The notes under the pieces are model-generated. The model saw only the letters and a list, made by a program, of their open reading frames with translations. It did not search any database and was not told the DNA's origin. Source: Flavobacterium faecale (GTDB lineage Bacteria > Bacteroidota > Bacteroidia > Flavobacteriales > Flavobacteriaceae). From it: a DNA stretch of 64,000 bases. The stretch covers positions 2,517,501 to 2,581,500 of the forward strand of contig NZ_CP020918.1 of the NCBI RefSeq assembly GCF_003076455.1. The letters run 5' to 3'. A program made the position numbers and the translations under genes. Positions 26,877 to 36,788 of this stretch are shown here, piece by piece. The number at the start of each line of letters is the position of its first letter. The stretch's first letter is position 1.

Positions 26877-27854
26877 TTAAAATCCACTCGGTTTCAAATG
26901 CAATCCTGTAGTTTCATCCAATCCAAACATTAAATTCATGTTTTGAACGGCTTGACCAGAGGCGCCTTTGAGTAAATTGTCAATCACCGAAGTGATTAAA
27001 ATCCGGTTTCCTTTTTTTAATAAACTAATGATGCATTTGTTGGTTTGTACTACTTGCTTCATGTTGATGTTTTCGGTAGTAATTGTTACAAACGGTTGGT
27101 CTTTATAGAAGGCTGTGTATTTGGCAACCAAATCGTCCAAAGTTTCTTCTGATTTTGTGTACAAAGTGGCGAAGATTCCTCTTGGGAAATCACCTCTATT
27201 AGGTACAAAAATCAATTCATCTGAATAAGACGCTTGTAATTGATTGATACTTTGATTTATTTCGCCCAAATGTTGGTGTTCGAATGCTTTGTAGTGTGAG
27301 AAGTTGTTGTTTCTCCAACTAAAATGTGAGGTTGCTGATAAACTTACACCTGCACCTGTACTACCCGTAGTTGCGTTGATGTGCACATCTTCGCTCAACA
27401 ATCCGTCAGCTGCTAGTGGCAATAATGCCAATTGAATAGCGGTTGCAAAACAACCTGGATTAGCAATATAACTAGCGGTTTTTATGTCTGCTTTGTTCAA
27501 TTCGGGTAAACCGTATACAAAAGATTTTCCGTCGAATTGATTGTCTTTGGTCAAACGGAAGTCGTTTCCTAAATCGATGATTTTGGTTGCGTCAGAGAAT
27601 TTGTTGCCTTCTAGAAACGAAATTGATTTTCCGTGTCCTAAACACAAGAAAAGCACGTCTACATTTGGATTAACCGTATCGGTGAAATTCATTTCGATAT
27701 CGCCCATCAAATCTTGGTGCGCAGTAGTTAATGGTTTTCCAGCGTTTGTGGTGCTGTAGACAAAATCTAGTTTTGCATTAGGGTGAAACATCAGAATTCT
27801 AATTAATTCTCCTGCTGTATATCCTGAACCTCCAATTATTCCGATTGAAATCAT
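26877..27854 (-). CDS. argC: N-acyl-gamma-glutamyl-phosphate reductase
   Basis: NADPH-dependent reductase of the arginine pathway, 325 residues. The Rossmann start IGIIGGSGYTAGELIR, catalytic Cys in ANPGCFATA and FVPNRGDFPRG are all present. It acts between ArgB and ArgD. Its stop codon is fused to a C-rich hairpin repeat. It is separated from argG by 287 bases holding another repeat (copy G). Confidence 0.95.
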   Translation of the reverse strand: MISIGIIGGSGYTAGELIRILMFHPNAKLDFVYSTTNAGKPLTTAHQDLMGDIEMNFTDTVNPNVDVLFLCLGHGKSISFLEGNKFSDATKIIDLGNDFRLTKDNQFDGKSFVYGLPELNKADIKTASYIANPGCFATAIQLALLPLAADGLLSEDVHINATTGSTGAGVSLSATSHFSWRNNNFSHYKAFEHQHLGEINQSINQLQASYSDELIFVPNRGDFPRGIFATLYTKSEETLDDLVAKYTAFYKDQPFVTITTENINMKQVVQTNKCIISLLKKGNRILITSVIDNLLKGASGQAVQNMNLMFGLDETTGLHLKPSGF

Positions 27855-28020
27855 AACTCTTTGTTTTTAAACATTTTTATTGTTTTACCAGTAAGAACTT
27901 AAGTTTCATTTAGTTGAAATTTTCATAATTACTTACTGGTTTAAAATAGAGTTAAAGCCTTTTACATCACTTCAACTTTATAGTGTGAAAAATATCCTGA
28001 AAAATCAAAACGTTTCTCTG

Positions 28021-28093
28021 TAGCCCCGATAGCAGTAAAAATCCTTTTTGGGCTGGGGTTCAGCCCAAAAAGATTGTAACGAATAGCGGGACG
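28021..28093. repeat. Dispersed palindromic repeat, copy G
   Basis: TAGCCCCGATAG at the left and GAATAGCGGGA at the right, with stem TTTTTGGGCTG/CAGCCCAAAAA. It lies in the argG-argC spacer. Confidence 0.75.
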
Positions 28094-28141
28094 GAATTTC
28101 CTGAAAAGCAAAATGTTTCTGCTCCTTAGAAAAACTTTTAT

Positions 28142-29338
28142 TTATTCGTAAGTTTCGTTGTTTACTGCCGAAAATATGTTTTGAGCGTTACCCAAAATTT
28201 TGATAAACCCTTTGGCATCGTCAGACGTCCAAGCGTTGTTCATTTCGCCATATTGACCAAAACTGTTTGTCATCAAGTCATTGTCAGACTCGATTCCGTC
28301 CAACACAAAATGGTATGGTCTCAAAGTTACAAATACTTTTCCGTTTACATTTTTTTGCGTGTCTTCAAGGAAAGCCTCGATGTTACGCATTACTGGATCT
28401 AGAAATTGCCCTTCGTGGAAAAGCATTCCGTACCAATTTCCTAGTTGCTCTTTCCAGTATTGTTGCCATTTTCCTAGCGTGTGTTTCTCTAGCAAATGGT
28501 GTCCTTTGATGATGATTAAGGGAGCAGCAGCTTCAAAACCAACTCTTCCTTTGATTCCGATAATGGTATCTCCAACGTGCGTATCTCTACCAATTGCATA
28601 CGCATTACCCAATTTTTCTAAAGTTACAATGTTGTTTGAAGGTTTGTCTTTTTTGCCATTTACAGCAATTAATTCTCCTTCTTTGAACTCAAGAGTTACT
28701 TTTTCTTCTCCTTCTTTTACCAATTGCGAAGGGTAAGCTTCATTAGGTAACGATTTGTGCGAAGTCAAAGTTTCTTTTCCTCCAACAGATGTTCCCCAAA
28801 GACCTTTGTTGATGGAGTATTGTGCTTTTTCCCAAGAGTAGTGTACGCCGTTTTGAGCTAAATAATCAACTTCTTCTTGTCTTGATAATTTCAAGTCACG
28901 AATAGGAGTGATGATTTCGATCTCTGGAGCGATGGTGTGGAAAATAAGATCAAAACGAATTTGGTCATTACCTGCACCTGTACTACCATGTGCGATAGCA
29001 GTTGCTCCAATTGATTTTGCGTATTTGATCGCTTCAATCGCTTGAAAAACTCTTTCGGCACTTACAGAAAGTGGGTAAGTGTTGTTTTTTAAGACATTAC
29101 CATAAATCAAAAATTTGATGGCTTGATCGTAGTATTTGTCTACAATAGTAAGGTTGGCGTGTTTGGCACTACCTAACTCATATGCACGCTCTTCAATATC
29201 GTTAAGTTCTTGGTCATCAAATCCACCTGTGTTGATTAATACTGTGTGTACTTCGAATCCTTTTTCGTTTTTTAAATATTTAAGGCAATATGAGGTATCA
29301 AGACCTCCACTGTATGCTAGTACTACTTTTTTCATCAT
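28142..29338 (-). CDS. argG: Argininosuccinate synthase
   Basis: Joins citrulline and aspartate using ATP. 398 residues, with the PP-loop ATP motif KKVVLAYSGGLDTSYC, AHGSTGAGNDQIRFD and SVGGKETL. The first two codons are both ATG, so the start could be three bases later. It is the second gene of the arginine block, 96 bases after the argA-like acyltransferase gene. Confidence 0.96.
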   Translation of the reverse strand: MMKKVVLAYSGGLDTSYCLKYLKNEKGFEVHTVLINTGGFDDQELNDIEERAYELGSAKHANLTIVDKYYDQAIKFLIYGNVLKNNTYPLSVSAERVFQAIEAIKYAKSIGATAIAHGSTGAGNDQIRFDLIFHTIAPEIEIITPIRDLKLSRQEEVDYLAQNGVHYSWEKAQYSINKGLWGTSVGGKETLTSHKSLPNEAYPSQLVKEGEEKVTLEFKEGELIAVNGKKDKPSNNIVTLEKLGNAYAIGRDTHVGDTIIGIKGRVGFEAAAPLIIIKGHHLLEKHTLGKWQQYWKEQLGNWYGMLFHEGQFLDPVMRNIEAFLEDTQKNVNGKVFVTLRPYHFVLDGIESDNDLMTNSFGQYGEMNNAWTSDDAKGFIKILGNAQNIFSAVNNETYE

Positions 29339-29434
29339 TTTTTACTTTTGGCCAGGTCCGTTTGGTACCTAGTTGATTATTATTGAATGTTGCTTTATTG
29401 TTGTTCATCATTATTAACAAATGATGCTTGTTTT

Positions 29435-30064
29435 TTATTTTTTTTCTGTGATAGTCAAAAGAATGGCTTGCTTTATGGCTTTTAATCGGTTTAATACCTT
29501 GACATTAAAAGGATGTTTGGGCGGATCTTTCGGTTTTTCTTTCGGGTCGAAAAGCATTCCGGTACACAAACAAAGTTTGTTTTCTTTGCTTTTCAAAATC
29601 TCGTAATTAGTACAGGTTTGGCATCCTTTCCAAAAACTTGGATCAGTCGTCAACTCTGAAAACGGAACAGGTTTGTACCCCAAATCCGAATTGATTTTCA
29701 TTACTGCTAATCCAGTTGTGATACCGAAAACCTTAGCTTCTGGGTATTTCTTTTGTGAATAATCAAATACAAACGATTTGATTTTCTTAGCCAAACCTAG
29801 ATTCCGGAAGTCAGGATGCACAATCAACCCCGAATGCGCTACAAATTTTCCGTGTTCCCACACTTCGATATAGCAAAACCCAGCAAATTTACCGTCTGCC
29901 AAAGCGATGACAGCATCTTGAGTGGTCATTTTTTTGTGAATGTATTCAGGAGTTCGTTTAGCAATTCCTGTACCTCTCAACTTGGCAGAAGTCTCTATGG
30001 TATCACAAATTTCTTGTGCGTATTTGAAATGCTCTTCTCGAGCTATTACGATATCAATATTCAT
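29435..30064 (-). CDS. GNAT acyltransferase, probable N-succinylglutamate synthase
   Basis: 209 residues. The central GNAT domain has the acyl-CoA loop HSGLIVHPDFRNLGLAKKI. The C-terminal part carries a Cys cluster, GCQTC near residue 150 and CLCTG about 20 residues later, which may bind zinc or be structural. As the first gene of the arginine operon and similar in layout to the Bacteroides BT3761-type enzyme that makes N-succinylglutamate, it most likely catalyses the committed acylation of glutamate. The assignment rests on context and overall resemblance; the succinyl-CoA preference is inferred. Confidence 0.8.
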   Translation of the reverse strand: MNIDIVIAREEHFKYAQEICDTIETSAKLRGTGIAKRTPEYIHKKMTTQDAVIALADGKFAGFCYIEVWEHGKFVAHSGLIVHPDFRNLGLAKKIKSFVFDYSQKKYPEAKVFGITTGLAVMKINSDLGYKPVPFSELTTDPSFWKGCQTCTNYEILKSKENKLCLCTGMLFDPKEKPKDPPKHPFNVKVLNRLKAIKQAILLTITEKK

Positions 30065-30600
30065 TTAAGAGTTGATTTATTGCGTTGTGAAACAAATTTT
30101 AAATGATTGGGTACAATACAATTGCATACAATAGCAGTCAAGATCCATGGGTAGGAATTTGAAAGTAACTTGTAAATATGGTTTTTAGGATTTGTTAATC
30201 CACTACTAGATAACAGTTGCAATACCAAAGCAAAAAAAATGAGAAATGAATAATTATTGTTTAAACCAAACATAATGAATACTAAACCAATAGTATTCTT
30301 ACCTCGGGTGAGGTTGCGGGTTGTTCCATCCGTGAATTGGAGATAATATGTACACGTGTGTTATTCATAGCACAAAAGTACATTAATTTTTGAAAATGAA
30401 GGGTATGGTTTACTGTTATATAACAATTTTTTAAAGAATTGTTGTTTATTGAAATTATGTTCTTTTTTTAGAATTTTGTTCAACAAAAACAGATTTAAAA
30501 GCGTGGATTTTATTTATTCTGTATAAAAAAAATACCATTAAGGATTGAAGATTGTAGAATCAACGTTCTTAATGGTACTGTAATGCTATTCAATTGGTTT
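30065..30600. other. Leader region of the arg operon
   Basis: An AT-rich 536-base gap upstream of the arginine block, with a terminator for the preceding lipoprotein gene at 30525-30577. TGAAT at about 30333 and ATTCA at about 30363 are 25 bases apart, too far for a classic Arg box. No convincing operator or riboswitch was identified. Confidence 0.35.
30525..30577 (-). terminator. Terminator after the lipoprotein gene
   Basis: On the minus strand TACCATTAAG pairs perfectly with CTTAATGGTA over a long loop, followed by eight T. It lies 23 bases past the stop at 30601. Confidence 0.7.
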
Positions 30601-31782
30601 CTAATTGAAACGATTTTGAGTAATAATAGCTTTTATTTTTTGTTTTAAATCCTCTCCAGTATCATATATCATTTGTTGACTGTCTGGAAAAGGGACTACT
30701 CGATTATTAAAATAAGTAAGGTAATTATCGTCGGCAGCACGACGGTCTCCTTTATAATTTGAATAAATATTTTCGAAAATATATTGGCTACTGATCGGGA
30801 AGCTTTGTAATAATTGTTTATTTCGAGTATCATAAAAGTCCACTTTAGCTGCAATTGCACTGCTTTTAAACTGGCGAACCTCAAAAATTCGTACGGTGGC
30901 TTTTACTATATTATCGACCCAAACTTCTTTCCCTTTATCATCAATCACTACTTTTCCTTTTGCATCTAGAAGTTTTCGCTGTCCATCTTTTATTTGACGT
31001 TCTTTTATAAACTCACGCTCTTTGATTTGTTCTGGCGAAATTTGAATGTCTCTAAAGTTGATAGCCATTTCATAATCATAATTAGTACCAATTGTTTTTT
31101 TACTGTGATATACGGTCCATTTATCATTTAATCCATAGGTATTAAAATCTAATAATTCATTTTGCAAGCGAGCAGGAATAATCATATTGGTTTCATTGCG
31201 AGTGTAAACCAATACAAAATCGGTTCCTTTGAACTGCGCTTCCTCTCGTAATCGAAGGACATCTTTGTAATTTGGACTCAATTGATTGATGTAGTCAAAA
31301 TCATCATAGGCTTTGCGATAGTCCATTTTATTTTTTGAATTCATCAAATTTTTACTCGAAATATATAAGTACGTCGTTAAGGCGTTTTTGCTTTCGATCA
31401 ATTCAGTATTATAATTATCGAATGGGAAAATAGCATTTCGACCGAGTTTCAATATTTTCAAAGGTAGAATAGGAGTGATGGCTTGCTGACGATTATCCAA
31501 TGCTAGATAGGTGTTGTATATGCGCTCAAGGTTAGCAACATTGCCTTCTTTTTTCATCAGGTTGATACTGTTTAGATCTCTTGATTTCGCTTTTGCAAAA
31601 GCTTCTTCGAGTAAATAAACATAATCTTGTTTTCCTTTTTTGTCTTTGTTGGAACGCAGGTTCGAGATAGCATTCTCTATCGCTTGATCATAGTTTCCAG
31701 AGGTCAGTAAGTTGCGTGTTGTGCGAACTCCACAACTAGTTAAAATGATAGAAAGTAAAATGAGTAAGGTAGTTTTTTGCAT
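30601..31782 (-). CDS. Lipoprotein with TPR-like N-terminal half, unknown function
   Basis: 393 residues from the Met of MQKTTLLILLSIILTSCG, which gives a proper lipobox LTSC; the longer frame to 31851 has no signal. The first half is helical with repeat-like units (NYDQAIENAISNL). The second half is beta-rich with a charged insert (KEREFIKERQIKDGQRK) and a conserved-looking end (FPDSQQMIYDTGEDLKQKI). It resembles Bacteroidota hypothetical lipoproteins. No enzymatic motif was seen and no operon partner is evident. Confidence 0.7.
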   Translation of the reverse strand: MQKTTLLILLSIILTSCGVRTTRNLLTSGNYDQAIENAISNLRSNKDKKGKQDYVYLLEEAFAKAKSRDLNSINLMKKEGNVANLERIYNTYLALDNRQQAITPILPLKILKLGRNAIFPFDNYNTELIESKNALTTYLYISSKNLMNSKNKMDYRKAYDDFDYINQLSPNYKDVLRLREEAQFKGTDFVLVYTRNETNMIIPARLQNELLDFNTYGLNDKWTVYHSKKTIGTNYDYEMAINFRDIQISPEQIKEREFIKERQIKDGQRKLLDAKGKVVIDDKGKEVWVDNIVKATVRIFEVRQFKSSAIAAKVDFYDTRNKQLLQSFPISSQYIFENIYSNYKGDRRAADDNYLTYFNNRVVPFPDSQQMIYDTGEDLKQKIKAIITQNRFN

Positions 31783-31926
31783 GGGTGATGATTTTAGCAA
31801 ATGCCATAAATATAAATAAAGGTCAAATGCGATTGTGATTGGCGTATTCAAATAGCGTGCCTTTTTGTTTTCGCTCTTTATTATTTTGGTCTAAATGCTG
31901 TAATTTGGGTAATAAACTTTATAAGA

Positions 31927-31960
31927 AACCGTCGCAGAGACAATTGCATCTGCGACGGTT
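31927..31960. terminator. Strong hairpin after the multi-PAS kinase gene
   Basis: AACCGTCGCAGA and TCTGCGACGGTT form a perfect 12-bp stem five bases beyond the stop codon. T-rich sequence lies on both sides. Confidence 0.8.
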
Positions 31961-31964
31961 ATTT

Positions 31965-34900
31965 TTATTTTTTAATAGGTAAATAAATATCAAAGGTGGC
32001 TCCTTGGTTTGGAAGTCCGTGTGCTGTAATTTGTCCGTTGTGATTTTCGACAATCTTCTTTACAATGGCAAGCCCGATTCCGGTACCGTGAAACTTTTCT
32101 TTTCCGTGAAGACGCTGAAAGACTTCAAATATCTTTTCGTTGTATTCTTCCTCAAAACCTATTCCGTTATCTTTTACTTGAATATGACAGTATTTAGTCT
32201 GTTTATTAAGTTCAGGATAAGAGATTGTTTCTCCTGAAATCACTTCGCAATGAATAGCAATTTGTGGAGCAACATTTTCTCGTGTAAATTTGATTGCATT
32301 GCTAATCAAATTAAAAAGTAGTTGCCTAAACTGAAAGTGAATAACGGTAAAGTCAATATCATTATCAACGGTTATGATGGCTTCTTTTTGTAAAAGTTCT
32401 TCGTTCAAATCTTCTTTTACCTCATCAATAATAATAGAAAGTTTTGTTTTTTCGAATTTTATTTCTTGAATGCTCGTTCTAGAATAGGCCAAAAGATCCT
32501 GAATTAGATTCTGCATCCTGTTGGCTGCATTTTGCATCCTTCTAAATTTGTCTTTTCCGTTTTCAGACAAATTATGGGCTTCTCTTTCATTGATCAAGGT
32601 TGCAAAAATTTGAATTTTGCGCAATGGTTCTTGTAGATCATGACTAGAAATATACGCGAAAGATTGCAACTCTTTGTTCATTTTCTCTAATGCGTCATTC
32701 TTCAAATTAAGTTCTTTGGTACGTTGCAAAACTTGTTTTTCCAATTCATTGGTAAACATTTTTTGATCTTGAATATCCGTACTTGTTCCTACCCACATGG
32801 TAATCTTTCCATCTGCATCTCGTTGCGGGATTGCTCTACTTAATTGCCAACGATAAGTACCATCACTTTTGCGGAAGCGGTGTTCAATTAAAAAGTCTTT
32901 TTGATTGTTGATAGAGTCTAACCACTTGCGTACGTTCTCTTCTCGATCATCTAAATGTACGATGTCTAACCAACCTTTTGTAAATAAATCGTCTACACTA
33001 TGTCCTGAAAAATCATAAACCGATTGATTGAAGTAGTTTAGATTACCTTCAGGATCTGCTGTCCAAATAAACTGTGGCATAGAATCAGCCAAGAGTCTAA
33101 ACTTCTGTTCTCTTTCTAGTAATTGATTTTGAAAATCACGCTCCTCTGTGATATCGCGTAGTGTTCCTAGCATACGCACAGGAGTAGCATTCTCATCATA
33201 GAAAACTCTTCCTTTGGCTTCAAGCCAATATATTTTATTATTAATTATCGATCTTACTTCATATTGAAGAATACCTGTTTTAAATGCCGTTACAAATGCG
33301 GCTTCACGCTTTGCTCGATCTTCAGGGTGCATGTATTTTAATAATTCTTCGCGATCAACATATGTTTTTCCTTTAAAGCCTAAAATTTCTAAGGCTCTAG
33401 GCGATATTATGGTTTCATTTGTAAGCACGTCTAATTCCCATACTCCAAGTTCACTAGCCTCGATAATAACATTAAGTTTTTGTTCGTTATCCTGCATCTC
33501 TTTTTTGGCGACTACAGTGGCGGTTACTTCTGTTGCAACGGTAATAATCCCTGTAACTACATTGTTTTCAATCAGAGGATGGTATACAAAATTGAAATAG
33601 CTCACCTCTTTTTTTCCGAAACGTGTAAGTGTTACTGGGAATTCATAGCCATAAAATGGTTCTCCTGTTTTATAAATATCTTTTGTAATTGCACCAACGG
33701 TTTCTTCCGCATCTGGGAGGGAATCAAACAATGGCTTTCCAATAAAATCCTCTGCTTTTTGATCTACTAGTTCAAGATAAGAAGTATTGGCCATTTCGAC
33801 AATATTATCCTTCCCTTTAAAAATAACCATTGCAGTAGGAGCTTGCTGTACAGCATCTCTAAATCGTTTTTCGATTTCTTCTCCTTTTTGTTTGGCTTCG
33901 TGCAGTTCTGTTACTTCTGCGGCGGTATTCATTACACCATAAATCTGGCCGTTTGGATTTCGAACGGGAGTAAAACTATAGTTGAAGTAGTGTGCTTTCA
34001 AAATACCATCTTTTTCAAGGTCTACTCTTTGGTTCTTGGCATGATGCGCAATACCGGTCATGAAAACATCATCTAGTTGCTGGTAGATTCCTGTGTTTGC
34101 AAGCTCAGGTAGTACATCTTTATATAATTTTCCAATTATATCAAATCCTTTGCCCCAAGTTTCAATAATAGATTGGTTCGCAAGAGTAACTCTCATTTCG
34201 CGGCCTTCATAAACTCCAATAGGAAAAGGGGCACTTTCGACAAGACTACGAAGATTTTCTTCACTTTTCTCTATCTTTTGACGGGCCAAAAATTGTTCGG
34301 TAACATCGTACCCAATAGCCATGATACCGTTTGTATTTCCGTTGATATCTAGCAAGGGCTCGTATGAGAAATTGATATATACAATCTCAGGTTTTCCAAA
34401 TCGAATAAAATTCAGTGGTAATTCAGTAGTCGCAAAGCGTTCGCCTGTGCGTACAACAGTATCTAATAAATCTTTAATTCCTTGCGATAGCAGTTCGGGC
34501 ATAACTTGAAGAATCGACTTGTTCATGATTTCATCTTCTGTTTTCCCCCACAATTCTAGAGCGTTTTTATTTGCAATCTCTACAACATAGTCAGGACCAC
34601 GCATGATGGCAATTGCTATTGGCGCCTGCACAATCATTAGTCTAAGGTTGCTTTCACTTTCTTCAAGGAGCTTTCTAGCAACTGTTTGTTCAGTAATATC
34701 TTCGACGGTTCCGTTAAAACGGTATGCTATTTTTTCATCATTAAACCATGCTCTTCCTTTGGCATGTAAAGTGATTTCTTCTCCGGTAGTTGGGTTTATT
34801 ATGTTGTATGCAATATTATAGTCACCACCAGATTGATAATCAAATGCTTTTTCTATCGCAGCAATAACCTTAGGTCTGTCACTATCAATAATGGCATTGG

Positions 34901-35930
34901 TTGCTTCATCTAATTCGTAGTTTGCTTTAAGTGGCAATCCAAACCATTGACGAAGTCGTTCGTTAACGGCCAGGTTATTATTGAAAGGATTAAATTCGAA
35001 AGTTCCTAATCGAGCTGCATCTAGCGCAAAATCCAATTGATTTTGATTGTCTTTTAAGGCTGCCTTAACTGCTTTCTGCTCTGTAATATCGGTATTAGTT
35101 CCAAACCAGTTGACGATGTTACCCTCTTCATTACGCACTGGTAAAGCTCGGGTAAGGAATTGTCTAAATTTTCCATCGGTACCTTTAAGCTCGCTAATCA
35201 TTTCAAAGGGTTTACCTTTTTCTAACGAATTTTGCCATTGACTTATAACATCTGGTAAAGTTTCTTCTTTATAAATTTCTTTCCAGCCCCAACCTTGCAT
35301 TTGTTCCAAGTTGGTTCCTGTATATTCATACCATTTTTTATTATACCAATATACAGATCCGTCTGGATTTGCCATCCAAGCCAAGTTAGGAATGTTGTCT
35401 GCCATGGCTTTAAAACGTTCTTCGCTTGCTCGCAATTGGTCAAAGGCGATCACTTGATCAGTTGTTTCGGTACAAATAGTTAATATACCAGCAATTTCTT
35501 CTGCCTCATCATAAACGGGGCTGTAACTGTAGGTCCAGTAAATATCTTCGATTCTGTTATTTCGAAAAAAAGGAATCAGCTGATTTTCATTCCAAGTTGC
35601 ACCTCTTCCTTCCTTTACTTGTTGCAGTAGTGGACTGATTATATGCCAAATTTCTGCCCAGGCTACATCTGCTCGTTCACCAAGTATGTGCGGATGTTTA
35701 CCCTCGTTTCCTAAACTAGGACGATAAGCATCATTGTAGAAACTAATAAGTTCTGGTCCCCACCAAAGAAACATAGGGAATTTGGAATTTAATACGATAC
35801 TAAGAGTGGTTCTAAGACTTTGTGGCCAAGTATCTAGGGTTCCTAAGGGGTTTGTACTCCAGTCTTTTGAGCGTATAAGCTCGCCCATTTCACCGCCTCC
35901 ATGCAAGAAAGTATTATGATCATTTAACAT
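31965..35930 (-). CDS. Soluble multi-PAS histidine kinase (eight PAS units)
   Basis: 1321 residues with no transmembrane helix. Eight PAS-like units follow one another (about 30-165, 172-290, 290-415, 420-545, 550-675, 680-805, 810-930, 935-1060), several with the PAC ending W-x-GTxTDITEQ. A coiled coil (ELEKQVLQRTKELNLKNDAL) leads to a phytochrome-type HisKA with phospho-acceptor His1097 in YISSHDLQEPLRK. The HATPase has NLISNAIKFT and GTGIGLAIVKKIV. It is preceded by a response regulator gene 18 bases upstream, and the two form one transcription unit. Ligands are unknown; no haem- or flavin-binding LOV cysteine motif was recognised. Confidence 0.93.
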   Translation of the reverse strand: MLNDHNTFLHGGGEMGELIRSKDWSTNPLGTLDTWPQSLRTTLSIVLNSKFPMFLWWGPELISFYNDAYRPSLGNEGKHPHILGERADVAWAEIWHIISPLLQQVKEGRGATWNENQLIPFFRNNRIEDIYWTYSYSPVYDEAEEIAGILTICTETTDQVIAFDQLRASEERFKAMADNIPNLAWMANPDGSVYWYNKKWYEYTGTNLEQMQGWGWKEIYKEETLPDVISQWQNSLEKGKPFEMISELKGTDGKFRQFLTRALPVRNEEGNIVNWFGTNTDITEQKAVKAALKDNQNQLDFALDAARLGTFEFNPFNNNLAVNERLRQWFGLPLKANYELDEATNAIIDSDRPKVIAAIEKAFDYQSGGDYNIAYNIINPTTGEEITLHAKGRAWFNDEKIAYRFNGTVEDITEQTVARKLLEESESNLRLMIVQAPIAIAIMRGPDYVVEIANKNALELWGKTEDEIMNKSILQVMPELLSQGIKDLLDTVVRTGERFATTELPLNFIRFGKPEIVYINFSYEPLLDINGNTNGIMAIGYDVTEQFLARQKIEKSEENLRSLVESAPFPIGVYEGREMRVTLANQSIIETWGKGFDIIGKLYKDVLPELANTGIYQQLDDVFMTGIAHHAKNQRVDLEKDGILKAHYFNYSFTPVRNPNGQIYGVMNTAAEVTELHEAKQKGEEIEKRFRDAVQQAPTAMVIFKGKDNIVEMANTSYLELVDQKAEDFIGKPLFDSLPDAEETVGAITKDIYKTGEPFYGYEFPVTLTRFGKKEVSYFNFVYHPLIENNVVTGIITVATEVTATVVAKKEMQDNEQKLNVIIEASELGVWELDVLTNETIISPRALEILGFKGKTYVDREELLKYMHPEDRAKREAAFVTAFKTGILQYEVRSIINNKIYWLEAKGRVFYDENATPVRMLGTLRDITEERDFQNQLLEREQKFRLLADSMPQFIWTADPEGNLNYFNQSVYDFSGHSVDDLFTKGWLDIVHLDDREENVRKWLDSINNQKDFLIEHRFRKSDGTYRWQLSRAIPQRDADGKITMWVGTSTDIQDQKMFTNELEKQVLQRTKELNLKNDALEKMNKELQSFAYISSHDLQEPLRKIQIFATLINEREAHNLSENGKDKFRRMQNAANRMQNLIQDLLAYSRTSIQEIKFEKTKLSIIIDEVKEDLNEELLQKEAIITVDNDIDFTVIHFQFRQLLFNLISNAIKFTRENVAPQIAIHCEVISGETISYPELNKQTKYCHIQVKDNGIGFEEEYNEKIFEVFQRLHGKEKFHGTGIGLAIVKKIVENHNGQITAHGLPNQGATFDIYLPIKK

Positions 35931-35948
35931 ACGTAAAGGGTAATAATT

Positions 35949-36386
35949 TTAAGGTTGAATTATAAAATTGGAACGTTCAGGTTGTTGTGTTTTATTATCT
36001 GATAATCGGGTAGTGGCTTCTTGAATTACTTGTTTCAAAAGTGCAAAATCACCTGGTTTTCTGATGTAGTAATGTGCTCCATCAAGGTACAATTTGTTTA
36101 TAACGTCAGTATCCATTGAGGTTGAGATGATTACGATTGGAAGTTGTTTCAAGCAATTGTCAAGTTTAATTTCTGTCAAACATTCCATACCCGATTTGCG
36201 TGGCATATTTAGGTCCAAGAAAATAATATCCGGAAGTTGATTTTTATTCGAAGATAAAAAATTCATCAATTGCACCCCGTCATTCACTGTAGTTAGCTGC
36301 ATAGTCGTACTGATCTCTTCCATTGCTTCTTGAAAAAATAAGCAATCGTCCATATCATCATCTGCGAGTAAAAGGTTATGCATCAT
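35949..36386 (-). CDS. Single-domain response regulator, Rcp1-like
   Basis: 145 residues, a receiver domain alone. The acidic pocket LLADDDMDD, the phospho-accepting Asp in IIFLDLNMPRKSG, the Thr/Ser switch in VIISTS and Lys in YIRKPGD are all present. The extended loop and RKPGDF are typical of Rcp1-type regulators that pair with phytochrome-class kinases. It sits 18 bases upstream of the multi-PAS kinase, its probable partner. It has no output domain, so the response must pass through protein interactions or a phosphorelay. Confidence 0.92.
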   Translation of the reverse strand: MMHNLLLADDDMDDCLFFQEAMEEISTTMQLTTVNDGVQLMNFLSSNKNQLPDIIFLDLNMPRKSGMECLTEIKLDNCLKQLPIVIISTSMDTDVINKLYLDGAHYYIRKPGDFALLKQVIQEATTRLSDNKTQQPERSNFIIQP

Positions 36387-36788
36387 TTTATTGGTTTTAA
36401 TGACTATGGATAGCCATGGTAAAGTTATTAGGAAAACTATAGCTAAATCTGCTACTACAAGACCTCAAATGTAGTTAAAATTAAACAGACTCTCTTTTTG
36501 CTAAGATAATTATAAAATGAATGCAGTAAGAGATTAATATCTGCTGCCATTAGATTCCTATTATCGTTTATGATATTTTTTATTTACAGTTTTTTGTATT
36601 TTATTTTAGGTGTTAATCTATTTGTTTATAGGTGTTTAAGTGTAGTTGTGGATTTTTTTTAATTTTTTTTATAAAATAGGGGTAACAATAGGGAACAAGA
36701 AGTGATATAAAGATGTAAACCACTAAGAACAACATCAAACAGTACAACAGTGGTTCTTTATTAAACATAAATTTAAAACTCAAACATT
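36387..36788. other. Divergent intergenic region, AT-rich
   Basis: Separates the divergent response-regulator and OmpA-family genes and must hold both promoters. Long T-runs near 36650 are visible, but no exact TAnnTTTG element with good spacing was fixed. Confidence 0.35.

Noticed and set aside
30061..30273. Minus-strand frame of 70 residues upstream of the argA-like gene
   Set aside because: No motif, no clear start signal and it overlaps the next start codon; composition looks like chance in AT-rich DNA. A leader peptide role was considered, but no run of Arg codons is present.
30331..30366. TGAAT...ATTCA pair upstream of the arg operon as an Arg box
   Set aside because: The half-sites are about 25 bases apart, too far for the 18-bp Arg box of ArgR; ArgR control is not supported.
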